64,000 nucleotides of DNA from Flavobacteriales bacterium (GTDB taxonomy: Bacteria; Bacteroidota; Bacteroidia; NS11-12g; UBA955): positions 1 through 64,000 of the forward strand of contig NSIM01000008.1 of NCBI GenBank assembly GCA_002737705.1. Reading direction: 5' to 3'. This document shows positions 10,336-18,731 of the stretch, piece by piece. The position numbers were made by a program, and so were the translations under genes. Each line of letters opens with the position of its first letter. Within the stretch, counting starts at the first letter, position 1. Under the pieces are notes generated by a model. It had not been told where the DNA came from. It saw nothing but the letters and a program-made list of their open reading frames with translations, and ran no database searches.

Positions 10336-11571
10336 AATATAGCAAATATAAGAAAGGCCAGACATTATAAATTTTTACGTCAGGTCTTTTGGTTGGGCAT
10401 GACTGCTTTTGGTGGACCCCAAATGCACCTGAACCTTTTTAAACGCAGATTGGTTGACAAGAACCCCTACTTTAGCTTAGAAACATTGAAAGAGGTGAAT
10501 GCTTTTTGCAGTGTTTTGCCCGGACCGACCAGCACCCAAACAATCTCTTTACTCGGATGGAAAAAAGGGGGCCCTAGACTTGCATTTTTTACTTTGCTGG
10601 CTTGGGCTTTGCCAGGAGCAATTACAATGTCAATTATAGCATTGTCTCCCAAATTCTTGGGAACAAAAAACCTTGTATTTATTCAACCAATGGTAGCCGC
10701 ATTCATTGCATATGCCTTAATTTCTATGTTGCCTTGGATCCGAAAATCACTGACAAACTATACCATTCTTGCGTTGGTAGGTCTGTTCGGATTTCTGTTC
10801 AATACCCCTTTCATTTTTCCAATTGCGTTAATTCTGGGTGGATTTTCTAGTTTTCTCTTTAACAAATACGAATTGTCAGAAATGCAGGTTGTCGAACCAA
10901 AAAAAATTGAATGGGCCAATTTGATTGTATTTGGATTGATTTTTTTCATTATTGGTGGTGGTGGATTATTTCTCGCAGAAAATCCCCACTACCTTAAACT
11001 TTCAGAACCTTTCGTTTTATTTGAGAACACCTACCGCATCGGGGCTATCAGCTTTGGCGGGGGAAATACCCTGGCTGCAATGAGCTATGAACAATATGTA
11101 TTGTTTAAACCTAGACTTAGTCCGCAAGAATTTAATACAGGACTGGGCTTATTACAAGCCCTACCTGGACCAAACTTCAATTTTATGATTTACCTAAATT
11201 CCTTGTCAATAAAAACAAATGGAGGAACGATTTTGTATCAACTTATTGGGTGTCTAATCGGATTTGTTGCGGTGTTTTTACCCGGTATGCTCATGGTGTT
11301 TTTTGCTTATCCGCTCTGGAATAGAATTGAAAATAACCGCAACATTCGATTGTCTTTAGATGGTATTTTTGCAGCCACTGTAGGATTTGTATTTTCGGCT
11401 GCCCTGAATATCAATTCAACTTTCTGGCATACCACAACAAGTCTAACACCCGAAAAAATTATCGGGATAGGGATATTTATTACAACACTAGCATTGTTGT
11501 ATGTAAGGCGGATACCAACCCCTTTCATTGTACTATTTGTACTATTCACGGGATACTTATTTTCAAATTAA
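10324..11571 (+). CDS. chrA: ChrA-type chromate transporter, two-domain form
   Basis: The protein has the tandem CHR architecture. The first half has FWLGMTAFGGPQMHLN and LPGPTSTQT. The second half has IGAISFGGGNTL and LQALPGPNFNF. About ten to twelve hydrophobic segments are visible, so it is an inner-membrane protein. The family exports chromate, probably driven by the proton gradient; some members may move other oxyanions such as sulfate. ATG 10324 is preferred over the upstream start of the track (10306) because MSQHNIANIRKARH leads directly into the conserved FLRQVFW. No chrB or chrR regulator is nearby, so a role in chromate resistance is likely but not proven. Confidence 0.85.
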   Translation: MSQHNIANIRKARHYKFLRQVFWLGMTAFGGPQMHLNLFKRRLVDKNPYFSLETLKEVNAFCSVLPGPTSTQTISLLGWKKGGPRLAFFTLLAWALPGAITMSIIALSPKFLGTKNLVFIQPMVAAFIAYALISMLPWIRKSLTNYTILALVGLFGFLFNTPFIFPIALILGGFSSFLFNKYELSEMQVVEPKKIEWANLIVFGLIFFIIGGGGLFLAENPHYLKLSEPFVLFENTYRIGAISFGGGNTLAAMSYEQYVLFKPRLSPQEFNTGLGLLQALPGPNFNFMIYLNSLSIKTNGGTILYQLIGCLIGFVAVFLPGMLMVFFAYPLWNRIENNRNIRLSLDGIFAATVGFVFSAALNINSTFWHTTTSLTPEKIIGIGIFITTLALLYVRRIPTPFIVLFVLFTGYLFSN

Positions 11572-11593
11572 CCCGCCAACTATCTTTTTTATT

Positions 11594-11601
11594 TACCTTT
11601 G
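11594..11601 (+). promoter_or_regulatory. Candidate -7 element very close to the start codon
   Basis: TACCTTTG matches TAnnTTTG exactly and ends only 5 nt before the ATG at 11607. A transcript starting at the usual distance would have almost no leader. The -33 element is not obvious; the best is TTA with a 23-bp spacer. Confidence 0.4.
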
Positions 11602-11606
11602 AAACC

Positions 11607-12281
11607 ATGAGATATCGCATATTTGTGTGCTGTTTTATACTACTAGGATTCAAAACATCTGTTTTACAAGCCCAGGTGGAAAAATACAATTCTAACTATG
11701 TTCTTTTTACGGGATTGGTTCTTACATCTGATAGCCTAAAGCCCATCCAATATGTAAGTATTCGAACCCAATCAAGGTCCTTGATTGGCTATACCGATTA
11801 TTTGGGTCATTTTGACGTAGTGGTAAAAAAGGGAGACACCATTTTTTTTTCCCAAATAGAACAATCACCATCTTGGCATATCGTTCCGGATACACTTAAA
11901 GGTAACCGCTACAGTGTGATAAAGTTGATGGTTCAAGACACCCTGGAAATTCCCGCCATCTATATACGGGCATTGCCCTTAAAATCATTGTTTAACTATG
12001 AATTTGTAAACGATGATATTCCAGACGACCTGTATGAAAGAGCGCGCAAAAATCTAGCAAATGAAGCGCTAAAAGAAGAGCTGAGAATGCAGGCCCCCGA
12101 CGCACACAGCAGTCAATTACTGCTCGAACAAACCCGTGCAAATCAATTGTATTACTTTAAACAGGCACCACCACAAGGGTATTTTAATCCAGCGGCATGG
12201 ATGCAATTTATTGAAGCTTGGAAACGGGGAGATTTTAAAAAGAAAGCACAGAAAAAAAGCACCTATATTTCGCCCTATTGA
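11607..12281 (+). CDS. Secreted protein with carboxypeptidase-regulatory-like (CarboxypepD_reg) domain
   Basis: The 224-residue protein has a signal peptide ending near VLQAQ. After it comes a segment resembling the beta-sandwich found at the N-termini of Bacteroidetes outer-membrane and periplasmic proteins (FTGLVLTSDSLKPIQYVSI ... GYTDYLGHFDVVVKKGD). The C-terminal half is helical and charged and matches nothing I know. There is no lipobox and no T9SS tail, so it is probably periplasmic or outer-membrane associated. A promoter-like TACCTTTG sits directly upstream. It is convergent with the molybdenum cofactor operon, 8 bp from moaCB. Confidence 0.6.
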   Translation: MRYRIFVCCFILLGFKTSVLQAQVEKYNSNYVLFTGLVLTSDSLKPIQYVSIRTQSRSLIGYTDYLGHFDVVVKKGDTIFFSQIEQSPSWHIVPDTLKGNRYSVIKLMVQDTLEIPAIYIRALPLKSLFNYEFVNDDIPDDLYERARKNLANEALKEELRMQAPDAHSSQLLLEQTRANQLYYFKQAPPQGYFNPAAWMQFIEAWKRGDFKKKAQKKSTYISPY

Positions 12282-12289
12282 TGCATAAA

Positions 12290-13255
12290 TTATAGTCCAT
12301 GCCCTTGCCCATCCATGATATCAAAAACATGCAATACCGATGGAAACAGTGCATCAAATGATTCTTTAACCCCTTTACTAGAGCCAGGGAATGTGATCAC
12401 TAGGGTTCGATCAATGCAACCAGCTATACCCCTCGACAACATGGCATAAGGCATGCGCTGCTGACCATAGTTCCGGGCAATTTCCATAATGCCATCAATT
12501 TCTCGGGTTAGCAGGGGACGAATGCTTTCTGGGGTTAGATCGCGGGAAGAGAGTCCGGTGCCCCCAACAAAAATCACCAAATCTTTGGGCCCGTTTTGAT
12601 CCCCAATCTTTTCCGGATCGGTGCCCAATGGTCTGGCTAAATCCGTACCACTGAGTTTTTTGGCTACATCTGTAATGGCTTTGGCATCATCCGGAATACA
12701 AATTGGATAGTCAATAACAATGCCCAAATCCAATAACTGTGTCACAAGCCATTTCCCAGCTTTATCCTTCGCCAGGCCTTGGGAAATAGAATCTGAACAC
12801 ACTACTACTGAAGCCGTAATCTGTCTATTGCTGCGTTGAAAATCTGATTTTCCTCCCTTTTTGGATACCAAATAAATGGTAGAAATCAATACCCCTTTGT
12901 CGATAGGCTTTAGCATGTCGTATATCGTTAATGCAACCACCGAAGCTCCGTGCATGGCTTCAACCTCGACTCCAGTCTTGTAAATCGTATGCACTTCAAC
13001 ATAAATATGTATCTCCAACCCGATTATTTCATAATTTACATGGGCATATTCAATCGGTAAGGGATGACAATCGGGAATAATATCGGCTGTTTTTTTAATC
13101 CCCAACAAGCCTGCCGCACGTCCAAATTCAAAAATATCGCCTTTCGGTACCTTTCGGTCTTGGATTGCGCGAATGGTGTCGATAGAAGAAACACAAAGAA
13201 TGGCTTTGGCGACTGCCTGGCGAAGGGTATGCGTCTTATGAGTGATATTGATCAT
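12290..13255 (-). CDS. moaCB: Fused MoaC-MoaB/MogA: cyclic pyranopterin monophosphate synthase plus molybdopterin adenylyltransferase-like domain
   Basis: Residues 1-150 are MoaC, which with MoaA turns GTP into cPMP: DCHPLPIEYAHVNYE and VEAMHGASVVALTIYDM are the conserved blocks. Residues about 165-321 are a MoaB/MogA domain with the MPT-binding signature FVGGTGLSSRDLTPE and a TFPGSSKGV loop; these domains activate molybdopterin by adenylation. The fusion joins an early and a late step on one chain; such bifunctional MoaC/MoaB proteins are known in Bacteroidetes. It is the last gene of the minus-strand Moco operon, 6 bp after moaE. Confidence 0.93.
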   Translation of the reverse strand: MINITHKTHTLRQAVAKAILCVSSIDTIRAIQDRKVPKGDIFEFGRAAGLLGIKKTADIIPDCHPLPIEYAHVNYEIIGLEIHIYVEVHTIYKTGVEVEAMHGASVVALTIYDMLKPIDKGVLISTIYLVSKKGGKSDFQRSNRQITASVVVCSDSISQGLAKDKAGKWLVTQLLDLGIVIDYPICIPDDAKAITDVAKKLSGTDLARPLGTDPEKIGDQNGPKDLVIFVGGTGLSSRDLTPESIRPLLTREIDGIMEIARNYGQQRMPYAMLSRGIAGCIDRTLVITFPGSSKGVKESFDALFPSVLHVFDIMDGQGHGL

Positions 13256-13261
13256 GATTTC

Positions 13262-13699
13262 TTATTTTTTCCATTGATATTTATCATTTGTAAAAATCTC
13301 TTTCCCCCAAATAGGAAGGGATGATTTAATTTGATTTACAATCTCTTCGTTTGCCATCATAGCATCCTTGCGGTGAACAGACGAGCTAAAAACAAACAAA
13401 CAAATTTCACCCGCTGCCACAATTCCCAAGCTGTGGTATACATGCAAACAGACCAGCGGATATTTTGAAAAAATGGCTTCGCGTATTTGATGCATTTTCT
13501 CCAATGCCATTTCTTCATAGGCAGTATATTCTATTGCCCCTACTGTTTGGCCTTCCACTTCATCTGCCCGAACTTGACCCAAAAAAATACTGTGTCCACC
13601 AATCTGGGTTTTGCGTTGGTGCGCTGCAATATCTTCGCCAATTTGGGAAGGCGAAATTGCCCCTTGAATAAATATATTATTGGGTTTTCTGTCGGTCAT
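13262..13699 (-). CDS. moaE: Molybdopterin synthase catalytic subunit
   Basis: The 145 residues carry the MoaE landmarks EYTAYEEMAL, SSVHRKDAM and the C-terminal PIWGKE, which holds the conserved active-site lysine. MoaE binds the thiocarboxylated MoaD tail and inserts two sulfurs into cPMP to make molybdopterin. The usual HRVG segment reads HSLG here, so the arginine is replaced, a mild deviation. The gene sits between moeB and moaCB in the operon, with 32 bp to moeB and 6 bp to moaCB. Confidence 0.92.
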   Translation of the reverse strand: MTDRKPNNIFIQGAISPSQIGEDIAAHQRKTQIGGHSIFLGQVRADEVEGQTVGAIEYTAYEEMALEKMHQIREAIFSKYPLVCLHVYHSLGIVAAGEICLFVFSSSVHRKDAMMANEEIVNQIKSSLPIWGKEIFTNDKYQWKK

Positions 13700-13731
13700 T
13701 TGATTCTAGAAAATTACAACTTTACAATGAA

Positions 13732-14475
13732 TTATTGGGATAGTTTAACGGTAAACAAAGTTTGTTTGAGTGCATTATATGTAAGCAGTTGATTGCAAAG
13801 CAAATTGCCAGCACCTGTAAAATACTTAAGCGCCTCAGTGGCCTGCAATGAGCCGACTACACCAACTACAGATCCCAAAACACCGGTCTCAGCACAAGCA
13901 AGAACCTCCCCTTCTTTGGGCATTTCTGGAAAAACATCGCGGTAATTCAGCGAGTATGCTTTGCCATCTTCGCGAATGTTGACATTGAATACCGCCACTT
14001 GACCTTCAAAACGCGAAACAGAACCATACACCCAAGATTTGTTTAGCTGCGCACAAACATCGTTGATCAAATACCGGGTTTTAAAATTGTCTGTACAATC
14101 TATAACCAAATCAAAAAGTCCCACAATATCTAAAGAATTTTCTGGTGTCAAAGCCGTACCAAAGACCAATACCTCAAGGCTGGGGTTTAATGATTGTAGT
14201 TGCTGCAAGGCTATTTGAACTTTCGATTTCCCCACATCATCATTTCGATACAGGGTTTGTCTTTGCAAATTCCCCAATGATACTGTATCACCATCTACCA
14301 ATCCAATACAACCCACGCCAGCCATCACCAAATACTGGGAAACTGGGCAACCCAAACCCCCAAGCCCAACAACCAAAATACGGGCATCCCGCAACTTTTG
14401 CTGACCCTGTAATCCTATCTCTGACAACTGAATTTGCCTTTGATACCGATCTAAAAAATCAGGTTCCATTTTCAT
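13732..14475 (-). CDS. moeB: MoeB/ThiF/HesA-family adenylyltransferase activating MoaD
   Basis: The E1-like fold is clear: ATP-binding VVGLGGLGCPVSQ, DGDTVSLGNLQRQ, DCTDNFKTRYLIND and the Cys-containing segment LACAETGVLGSV. MoeB adenylates the C-terminal glycine of MoaD before sulfur transfer. The ATG at 14475 (MKMEPDFLDRYQRQ) or 14469 is chosen; the longer track start would overlap moaD. The two CxxC pairs that bind zinc in E. coli MoeB are both missing (LNYRDVFP in place of a CxxC-bearing segment, and a tail ending KLSQ), and there is no rhodanese domain. ThiF-like partners are possible, but the position 13 bp after moaD argues for MoaD. Confidence 0.88.
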   Translation of the reverse strand: MKMEPDFLDRYQRQIQLSEIGLQGQQKLRDARILVVGLGGLGCPVSQYLVMAGVGCIGLVDGDTVSLGNLQRQTLYRNDDVGKSKVQIALQQLQSLNPSLEVLVFGTALTPENSLDIVGLFDLVIDCTDNFKTRYLINDVCAQLNKSWVYGSVSRFEGQVAVFNVNIREDGKAYSLNYRDVFPEMPKEGEVLACAETGVLGSVVGVVGSLQATEALKYFTGAGNLLCNQLLTYNALKQTLFTVKLSQ

Positions 14476-14488
14476 GTATTTTATTTCA

Positions 14489-14725
14489 TTATCCGCCAGA
14501 AAATGGAGGCAATAAAGCCACTGTATCACCTGGGTTTAAGATTCTTTTACCGAGAACAAGTTCTTGGTTTACAGCCAATAAAAATGTTTTGTCTCGCAAG
14601 CCAGGGAACCTTTCATTCATGGCTGTTCGAAACAAATCTGTATCCTGAACATACGAAAGATGAATTCTATCCCCTCCTATACTATCGGTGAGCTGACCAA
14701 AAACCAAAACTTCCAATACTGCCAT
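14489..14725 (-). CDS. moaD: Molybdopterin synthase sulfur carrier subunit
   Basis: This is a 78-residue ubiquitin-like protein ending in the required Gly-Gly (LLPPFSGG). The phrase GDTVALLPPFSGG is the classic MoaD terminus that enters the MoaE active site as a thiocarboxylate. Internal landmarks include VLVFGQLTD and FLLAVNQELV. Lack of any residue after GG means no processing is needed. It lies directly between the TSUP permease (2-bp spacing) and moeB, its expected activating enzyme. Confidence 0.93.
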   Translation of the reverse strand: MAVLEVLVFGQLTDSIGGDRIHLSYVQDTDLFRTAMNERFPGLRDKTFLLAVNQELVLGKRILNPGDTVALLPPFSGG

Positions 14726-14726
14726 T

Positions 14727-15596
14727 TTAGGTCAAAATTAACTTAATCGCAGCAATCAACAATACCAAACCCAAAATCGAACGGATACGAAGCTCTTCAA
14801 AGCGTCGTGCGCCAAAAAAAGATCCAGCCCAGCCACCCAAAAAAACTCCAATACCAAAAATAGAAACCCAATTCAACGCCACTTGGAATACCTCCATTCT
14901 TCCCGAATTACCCATAGCATTGACCCATTGACCCGCCAAACCTGCCAAAGAATTAACCAAAATAAAACCTGCACCCAAGGCTGCAGTTTGCTTTTGATTA
15001 GTCCATCCAAAAAACAACAGAAGTGGCGACAACAAAACCCCACCACCGATAGCCAATACTCCAGATACAAAACCAATCACCAAACCCATACTTCCAATCT
15101 TCCAATGCGAATAACGCCACCCACCACGAAAAATACCCTTGAAAAAAAGAAGCGGTGGTTTATTGGTTAAAACGTGCATTGCTCCACGGTATTTTTCGAC
15201 CATTCGATGGAACTGTTTTCCCGGCATGGGAATAGATGGGATTTTATGAACGGGATTTTTTGCCAAGAAACCGATGCTTGGTATCAATAAGAGTATGCCC
15301 AAAATCTTTTTATATGTCCCGGGATCCAACTGAATTGTCCCACCCAAATATGCCATCGGAATGGATGTCGCTACCAAAGGCCAAAACATCGAAGCACGGA
15401 AAAACCCTGCCCGATAAAATTGAGTACATGCCACACCACTAACCAGAATGTTCAACATTAAGGCTGCTGGCTTTACGATCTTTATATCCAAATCTGTCAA
15501 TGCCATAATAGCCAAATACGCACTTGCCCCTCCATGCCCTACTGCAGCATACAAAAAAGCCACAAACACCATGAGAAATCCGACAACAACTCCCAT
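14727..15596 (-). CDS. TSUP (TauE/SafE) family membrane permease
   Basis: Roughly eight hydrophobic segments in two halves, with the family signatures AAVGHGGASAYLAIMAL near the N-terminus and GFVSGVLAIGGGVLLSPLL in the second half, identify a TauE/SafE permease. Family members move sulfite, sulfonates and related anions across the inner membrane. It is embedded in the Moco operon with 2-bp gaps on both sides, so it is certainly co-transcribed. I infer a sulfur oxyanion or, less likely, a metal oxyanion substrate linked to molybdoenzyme metabolism. Length (289 aa) is normal. Confidence 0.85.
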   Translation of the reverse strand: MGVVVGFLMVFVAFLYAAVGHGGASAYLAIMALTDLDIKIVKPAALMLNILVSGVACTQFYRAGFFRASMFWPLVATSIPMAYLGGTIQLDPGTYKKILGILLLIPSIGFLAKNPVHKIPSIPMPGKQFHRMVEKYRGAMHVLTNKPPLLFFKGIFRGGWRYSHWKIGSMGLVIGFVSGVLAIGGGVLLSPLLLFFGWTNQKQTAALGAGFILVNSLAGLAGQWVNAMGNSGRMEVFQVALNWVSIFGIGVFLGGWAGSFFGARRFEELRIRSILGLVLLIAAIKLILT

Positions 15597-15598
15597 TC

Positions 15599-16807
15599 TT
15601 AAGGGTGTAATACATGAATTTCTACCAAATCGCCTGTTTCAACCCATTCGGTGTCCGATGGAATAACAACCAAACAATTGGCTACCGAGAAAGAACCCAA
15701 GCGAAACGATTCTTGCCCTCCCAACAAACGAACCCCCTGCCCATCAAATTTCCCCTTTAAAAAATGGGTAAACGGTCCCGTTTTTTTATACGTGCCCGTT
15801 AACGGCAAATGTTTGCTTTCCAATTCAATTTGTCGGCCTGTTAAACCCTGCAAAGCCAAAAGGACATACTCGTAAAAACAGGTAAGAACCGAAGCGGGAT
15901 TCCCGGGCAAACCAAATACCAAACAATTTTTTTGGGTAGTGCCAAAAAAGATGGGTTTGCCAGGTTTTTGCTTAATCGTATGAAATACGGTTGAAACACC
16001 GACACTATTGGCCGCCCTAATTACAAAATCATAGTCTCCAACACTTACACCACCGGTTAACAATACCAAATCATTTTCGTCAATAGCAGTTTCCATTACC
16101 TGGCTTAAGATGGCCAAATCATCTTTGGCATAATACATTTTCACTTTCGAAAACCGTGCTTGCAATAAAGCCGCCTGCAAGAGCAGTGTATTTGATTCAT
16201 ATACTTGCCCATACATTAATGGTTTTCCAGCTTGTGTAAGTTCATCACCTGTTATAATTAATCCAATGTTGGGATTGGCCACCACCAACACGGTTGTCAA
16301 TCCAAGACTTGCCAAAAAACCAATTCCTGCGGCTGTCATACACACCGATTTAGCCAACGCCAAATCTCCTGATACAATCTCGGATCCCACCAAACGAACA
16401 TTTCGACCCGCGACCAAGCTTGAATCCTCTACAAATAAAAACCCATTTTCAATACGCGCTTTTTCTTGCATGAGAACCGTGTCTAATCCTTCAGGAACTG
16501 GCGCTCCAGTAAAAATACGTACCGCTATGTATGGGGAGTATTGCTGAAAAATATTGGCGGCCCCAGCGGCCACCTCTCCTACCAATTCCAATTTGCCAGC
16601 TTCACAATAAGAATCGAAATTGAAGGCATATCCATCCATCGACGATTGGGCAAATCCTGGGATAGAAATTGGTGCGAATACATCTTCAGCCAATATCCTT
16701 CCCAATGATTCTATCAAAGAAACTCGCTCGTTTGCCAACAAAACAGATCGCTCAGCAATCCAGATTTTTGCTTGAGAAACTGAAATCAACTTCCTTGTTT
16801 CCGTCAT
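15599..16807 (-). CDS. moeA: Molybdopterin molybdenumtransferase
   Basis: The 402-residue protein follows MoeA throughout: PGFAQSSMDGYAFN near residue 50, IFTGAPVPEGLDTV, the MPT-binding VLLTGGVSVGDYDFV and VFGLPGNPASVLTC, and a C-terminal domain IV. MoeA inserts molybdate into adenylated molybdopterin. Its partner adenylyltransferase is supplied by the MoaB-like half of the fused moaCB protein. It follows moaA by 41 bp and precedes the permease by 2 bp. Confidence 0.94.
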   Translation of the reverse strand: MTETRKLISVSQAKIWIAERSVLLANERVSLIESLGRILAEDVFAPISIPGFAQSSMDGYAFNFDSYCEAGKLELVGEVAAGAANIFQQYSPYIAVRIFTGAPVPEGLDTVLMQEKARIENGFLFVEDSSLVAGRNVRLVGSEIVSGDLALAKSVCMTAAGIGFLASLGLTTVLVVANPNIGLIITGDELTQAGKPLMYGQVYESNTLLLQAALLQARFSKVKMYYAKDDLAILSQVMETAIDENDLVLLTGGVSVGDYDFVIRAANSVGVSTVFHTIKQKPGKPIFFGTTQKNCLVFGLPGNPASVLTCFYEYVLLALQGLTGRQIELESKHLPLTGTYKKTGPFTHFLKGKFDGQGVRLLGGQESFRLGSFSVANCLVVIPSDTEWVETGDLVEIHVLHP

Positions 16808-16849
16808 TTTTTTTATTGCGCTATACGGGTCTTTTTATAGGTAAAACCC

Positions 16850-17830
16850 CTATCCTCCAATCGAAATCATACTGCGATTTACCAATTGATTGGCATCCAT
16901 AAGGATTAAATCTGGGGCAAATTGACCACCCAAAGCCTCCGCCTTATCGACCACTGTTTGCGAGATTAAGGGTCGGATGTCTTCGCCCCTTCGGTAGGCA
17001 CCCAATAAATCCGATTCTCCTTTCGAAAATAAACAATTTTTCATTTTCCCATCTGCTGTTAAACGCAAACGATTGCAATCGGAACAAAAGGGAGAACTCA
17101 TTGTACTGATTACCGCAAAGGTTCCCATAAAACCTTGAACCCGATATTTTTTGACAGTCTCGTGGGGAAATCGTGCCAAAGGCTCAATTGTGTAATGTGA
17201 ACTGACCAATGCCAAGATTTCCTGCCAGGTAACAAGTTTTTCTCTTTTCCAATGATTGCCTTCGAATGGCATGAACTCAATAAAACGAACATGAATCGGG
17301 TTTAACGATGTCCAGCGAACAAAATCTACTATCTCTTTATCATTCACTCCACGCATCACGACAACATTTATCTTTACCTTAAATCCCCGATTCAAGAGCA
17401 ATTCAATATTTCCGTATACCTGATCAAACAAATCGCGTTTGGTTAATATAGAAAATGTATCCCTAATCAGGGTATCCAAACTCACATTAATCGACTTCAC
17501 TCCGAGTTCTTCCAATAGATCTATGAATTCATGAATACGCGAAGCATTGGTTGTCAAAGTTAAAAAAACGGGCAGTGCCGAGAGTCTCCTAATAATTTCA
17601 CCGGCATCTTTACGCACCAAAGGCTCACCGCCAGTGAGACGAATTTTATCGACCCCAGCAGCAACAAAAACTTTGGCGATAGCTTCAATTTCATCGACCT
17701 GCATCAGCCGACTTGCCGGTGTAAAATCATAGTCCTCCTCGGGCATACAATAATTGCAACGGAGATTGCAATTGTCGGTAAGTGAAATACGCAAATAATT
17801 GTGCTTGCGATTGAATTTGTCTACCAACAT
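16850..17830 (-). CDS. moaA: GTP 3',8-cyclase (radical SAM)
   Basis: The first gene of the operon encodes 326 residues with the radical-SAM cluster motif CNLRCNYC at 21-28, SAM-binding RLTGGEPLVR, and a C-terminal second cluster site (FCSDCNRLRLTADGK ... NCLF). The protein ends in the GG needed in MoaA for activity. It rearranges GTP to 3',8-cyclo-GTP, the first Moco step. No molybdoenzyme gene is visible in the window. I looked for a Moco riboswitch in the 268 bp upstream but could not recognise its folds by eye. Confidence 0.95.
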   Translation of the reverse strand: MLVDKFNRKHNYLRISLTDNCNLRCNYCMPEEDYDFTPASRLMQVDEIEAIAKVFVAAGVDKIRLTGGEPLVRKDAGEIIRRLSALPVFLTLTTNASRIHEFIDLLEELGVKSINVSLDTLIRDTFSILTKRDLFDQVYGNIELLLNRGFKVKINVVVMRGVNDKEIVDFVRWTSLNPIHVRFIEFMPFEGNHWKREKLVTWQEILALVSSHYTIEPLARFPHETVKKYRVQGFMGTFAVISTMSSPFCSDCNRLRLTADGKMKNCLFSKGESDLLGAYRRGEDIRPLISQTVVDKAEALGGQFAPDLILMDANQLVNRSMISIGG

Positions 17831-18098
17831 AACTTGAATTTATGAATATCCAAAAAGAGAAATTATTGTCTGCGAAAATACTCCACAAGAATCCAAATAT
17901 TCTATAATTTATTTTGGCAATACACAAAGTCTTGTGGTTCCGCTATGAATCGAACATGACCCATTATGTCTTTGTATATATTACATTTACAGATTACTAT
18001 ATCCAAGTTGTACCAATATTGTACCGAATAATTGTCTGGTTTTAGCACCCGTATGGGAATCGAGCCTTTCAAAGTTACGGAAACCCAATGGCAACAAA

Positions 18099-18659
18099 TT
18101 ATTGCTGCGTCTTATCGCTGCGGCTTATCGCTGAATCAGATGCTAATTGACTGTTCTTGTTGCGATTGATACAATAATTCATTTGTTCCTCTGGCGATTT
18201 AATGCCTAAATTGAGCATTTCGATCATCACAATCGCCTGTTTCCCTATTTCTTTATCCGAAAATTCACTGGCCAACCGTTTGTAATAAATTAAGGCATTC
18301 GCATAGCCCCCCCCCTGCTCAAAATTGTGCGCCGCAACCAACATCATTTCCATGAGAAGCTTTCCGGTGGGCTTATATTGTTGCAAATAAAATTCTGAAT
18401 ACTCAGCTGTTTTGAGGGAAAAACCTTGCCTTTCGGCCAATTTTGTTGATACATATACAAAGTCGGAACTGTGTTTATATTTTGGGTAATCTTTGGCAAA
18501 AGACATCAGTATATTGCATGCCGAATCGGGAATTTTTTCAAACTGGATATGGGGAATAATGAGTGTTTCGTATGCCTCAACTTTTTGATATGCTGTATCA
18601 AAATCAGACCGGCAGGAAACAATTAAGCAAAGAATCCAAAACAATTGGGTTGTTTTCAT
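18099..18659 (-). CDS. Predicted lipoprotein, TPR-like helical
   Basis: The track ORF starts inside parE. ATG 18659 gives MKTTQLFWILCLIVSC, a short but good lipoprotein signal. The mature part, about 170 residues, is helical with a spacing suggestive of tetratricopeptide-like repeats (SACNILMSFAKDYPKY, GGGYANALIYYKRLASEFSD). Such lipoproteins often act as scaffolds at the envelope; here the partner is unknown. A 10-bp motif CTTATCGCTG occurs twice within its last codons. It is divergent from parE, 72 bp apart. Confidence 0.6.
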   Translation of the reverse strand: MKTTQLFWILCLIVSCRSDFDTAYQKVEAYETLIIPHIQFEKIPDSACNILMSFAKDYPKYKHSSDFVYVSTKLAERQGFSLKTAEYSEFYLQQYKPTGKLLMEMMLVAAHNFEQGGGYANALIYYKRLASEFSDKEIGKQAIVMIEMLNLGIKSPEEQMNYCINRNKNSQLASDSAISRSDKTQQ

Positions 18660-18731
18660 GGTGCGAAAATAAGCTTCGGATGTTAAAAACTCGGCGATGC
18701 CCATTGAAATACAAATATTAATATTGCAAAG

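Noticed and set aside
17831-18098. Possible Moco riboswitch or tRNA in the moaA upstream region
   Set aside because: I found no tRNA arms and no recognisable riboswitch core; only an 8-bp inverted repeat (CCACAAGA/TCTTGTGG) is present, too little to call.
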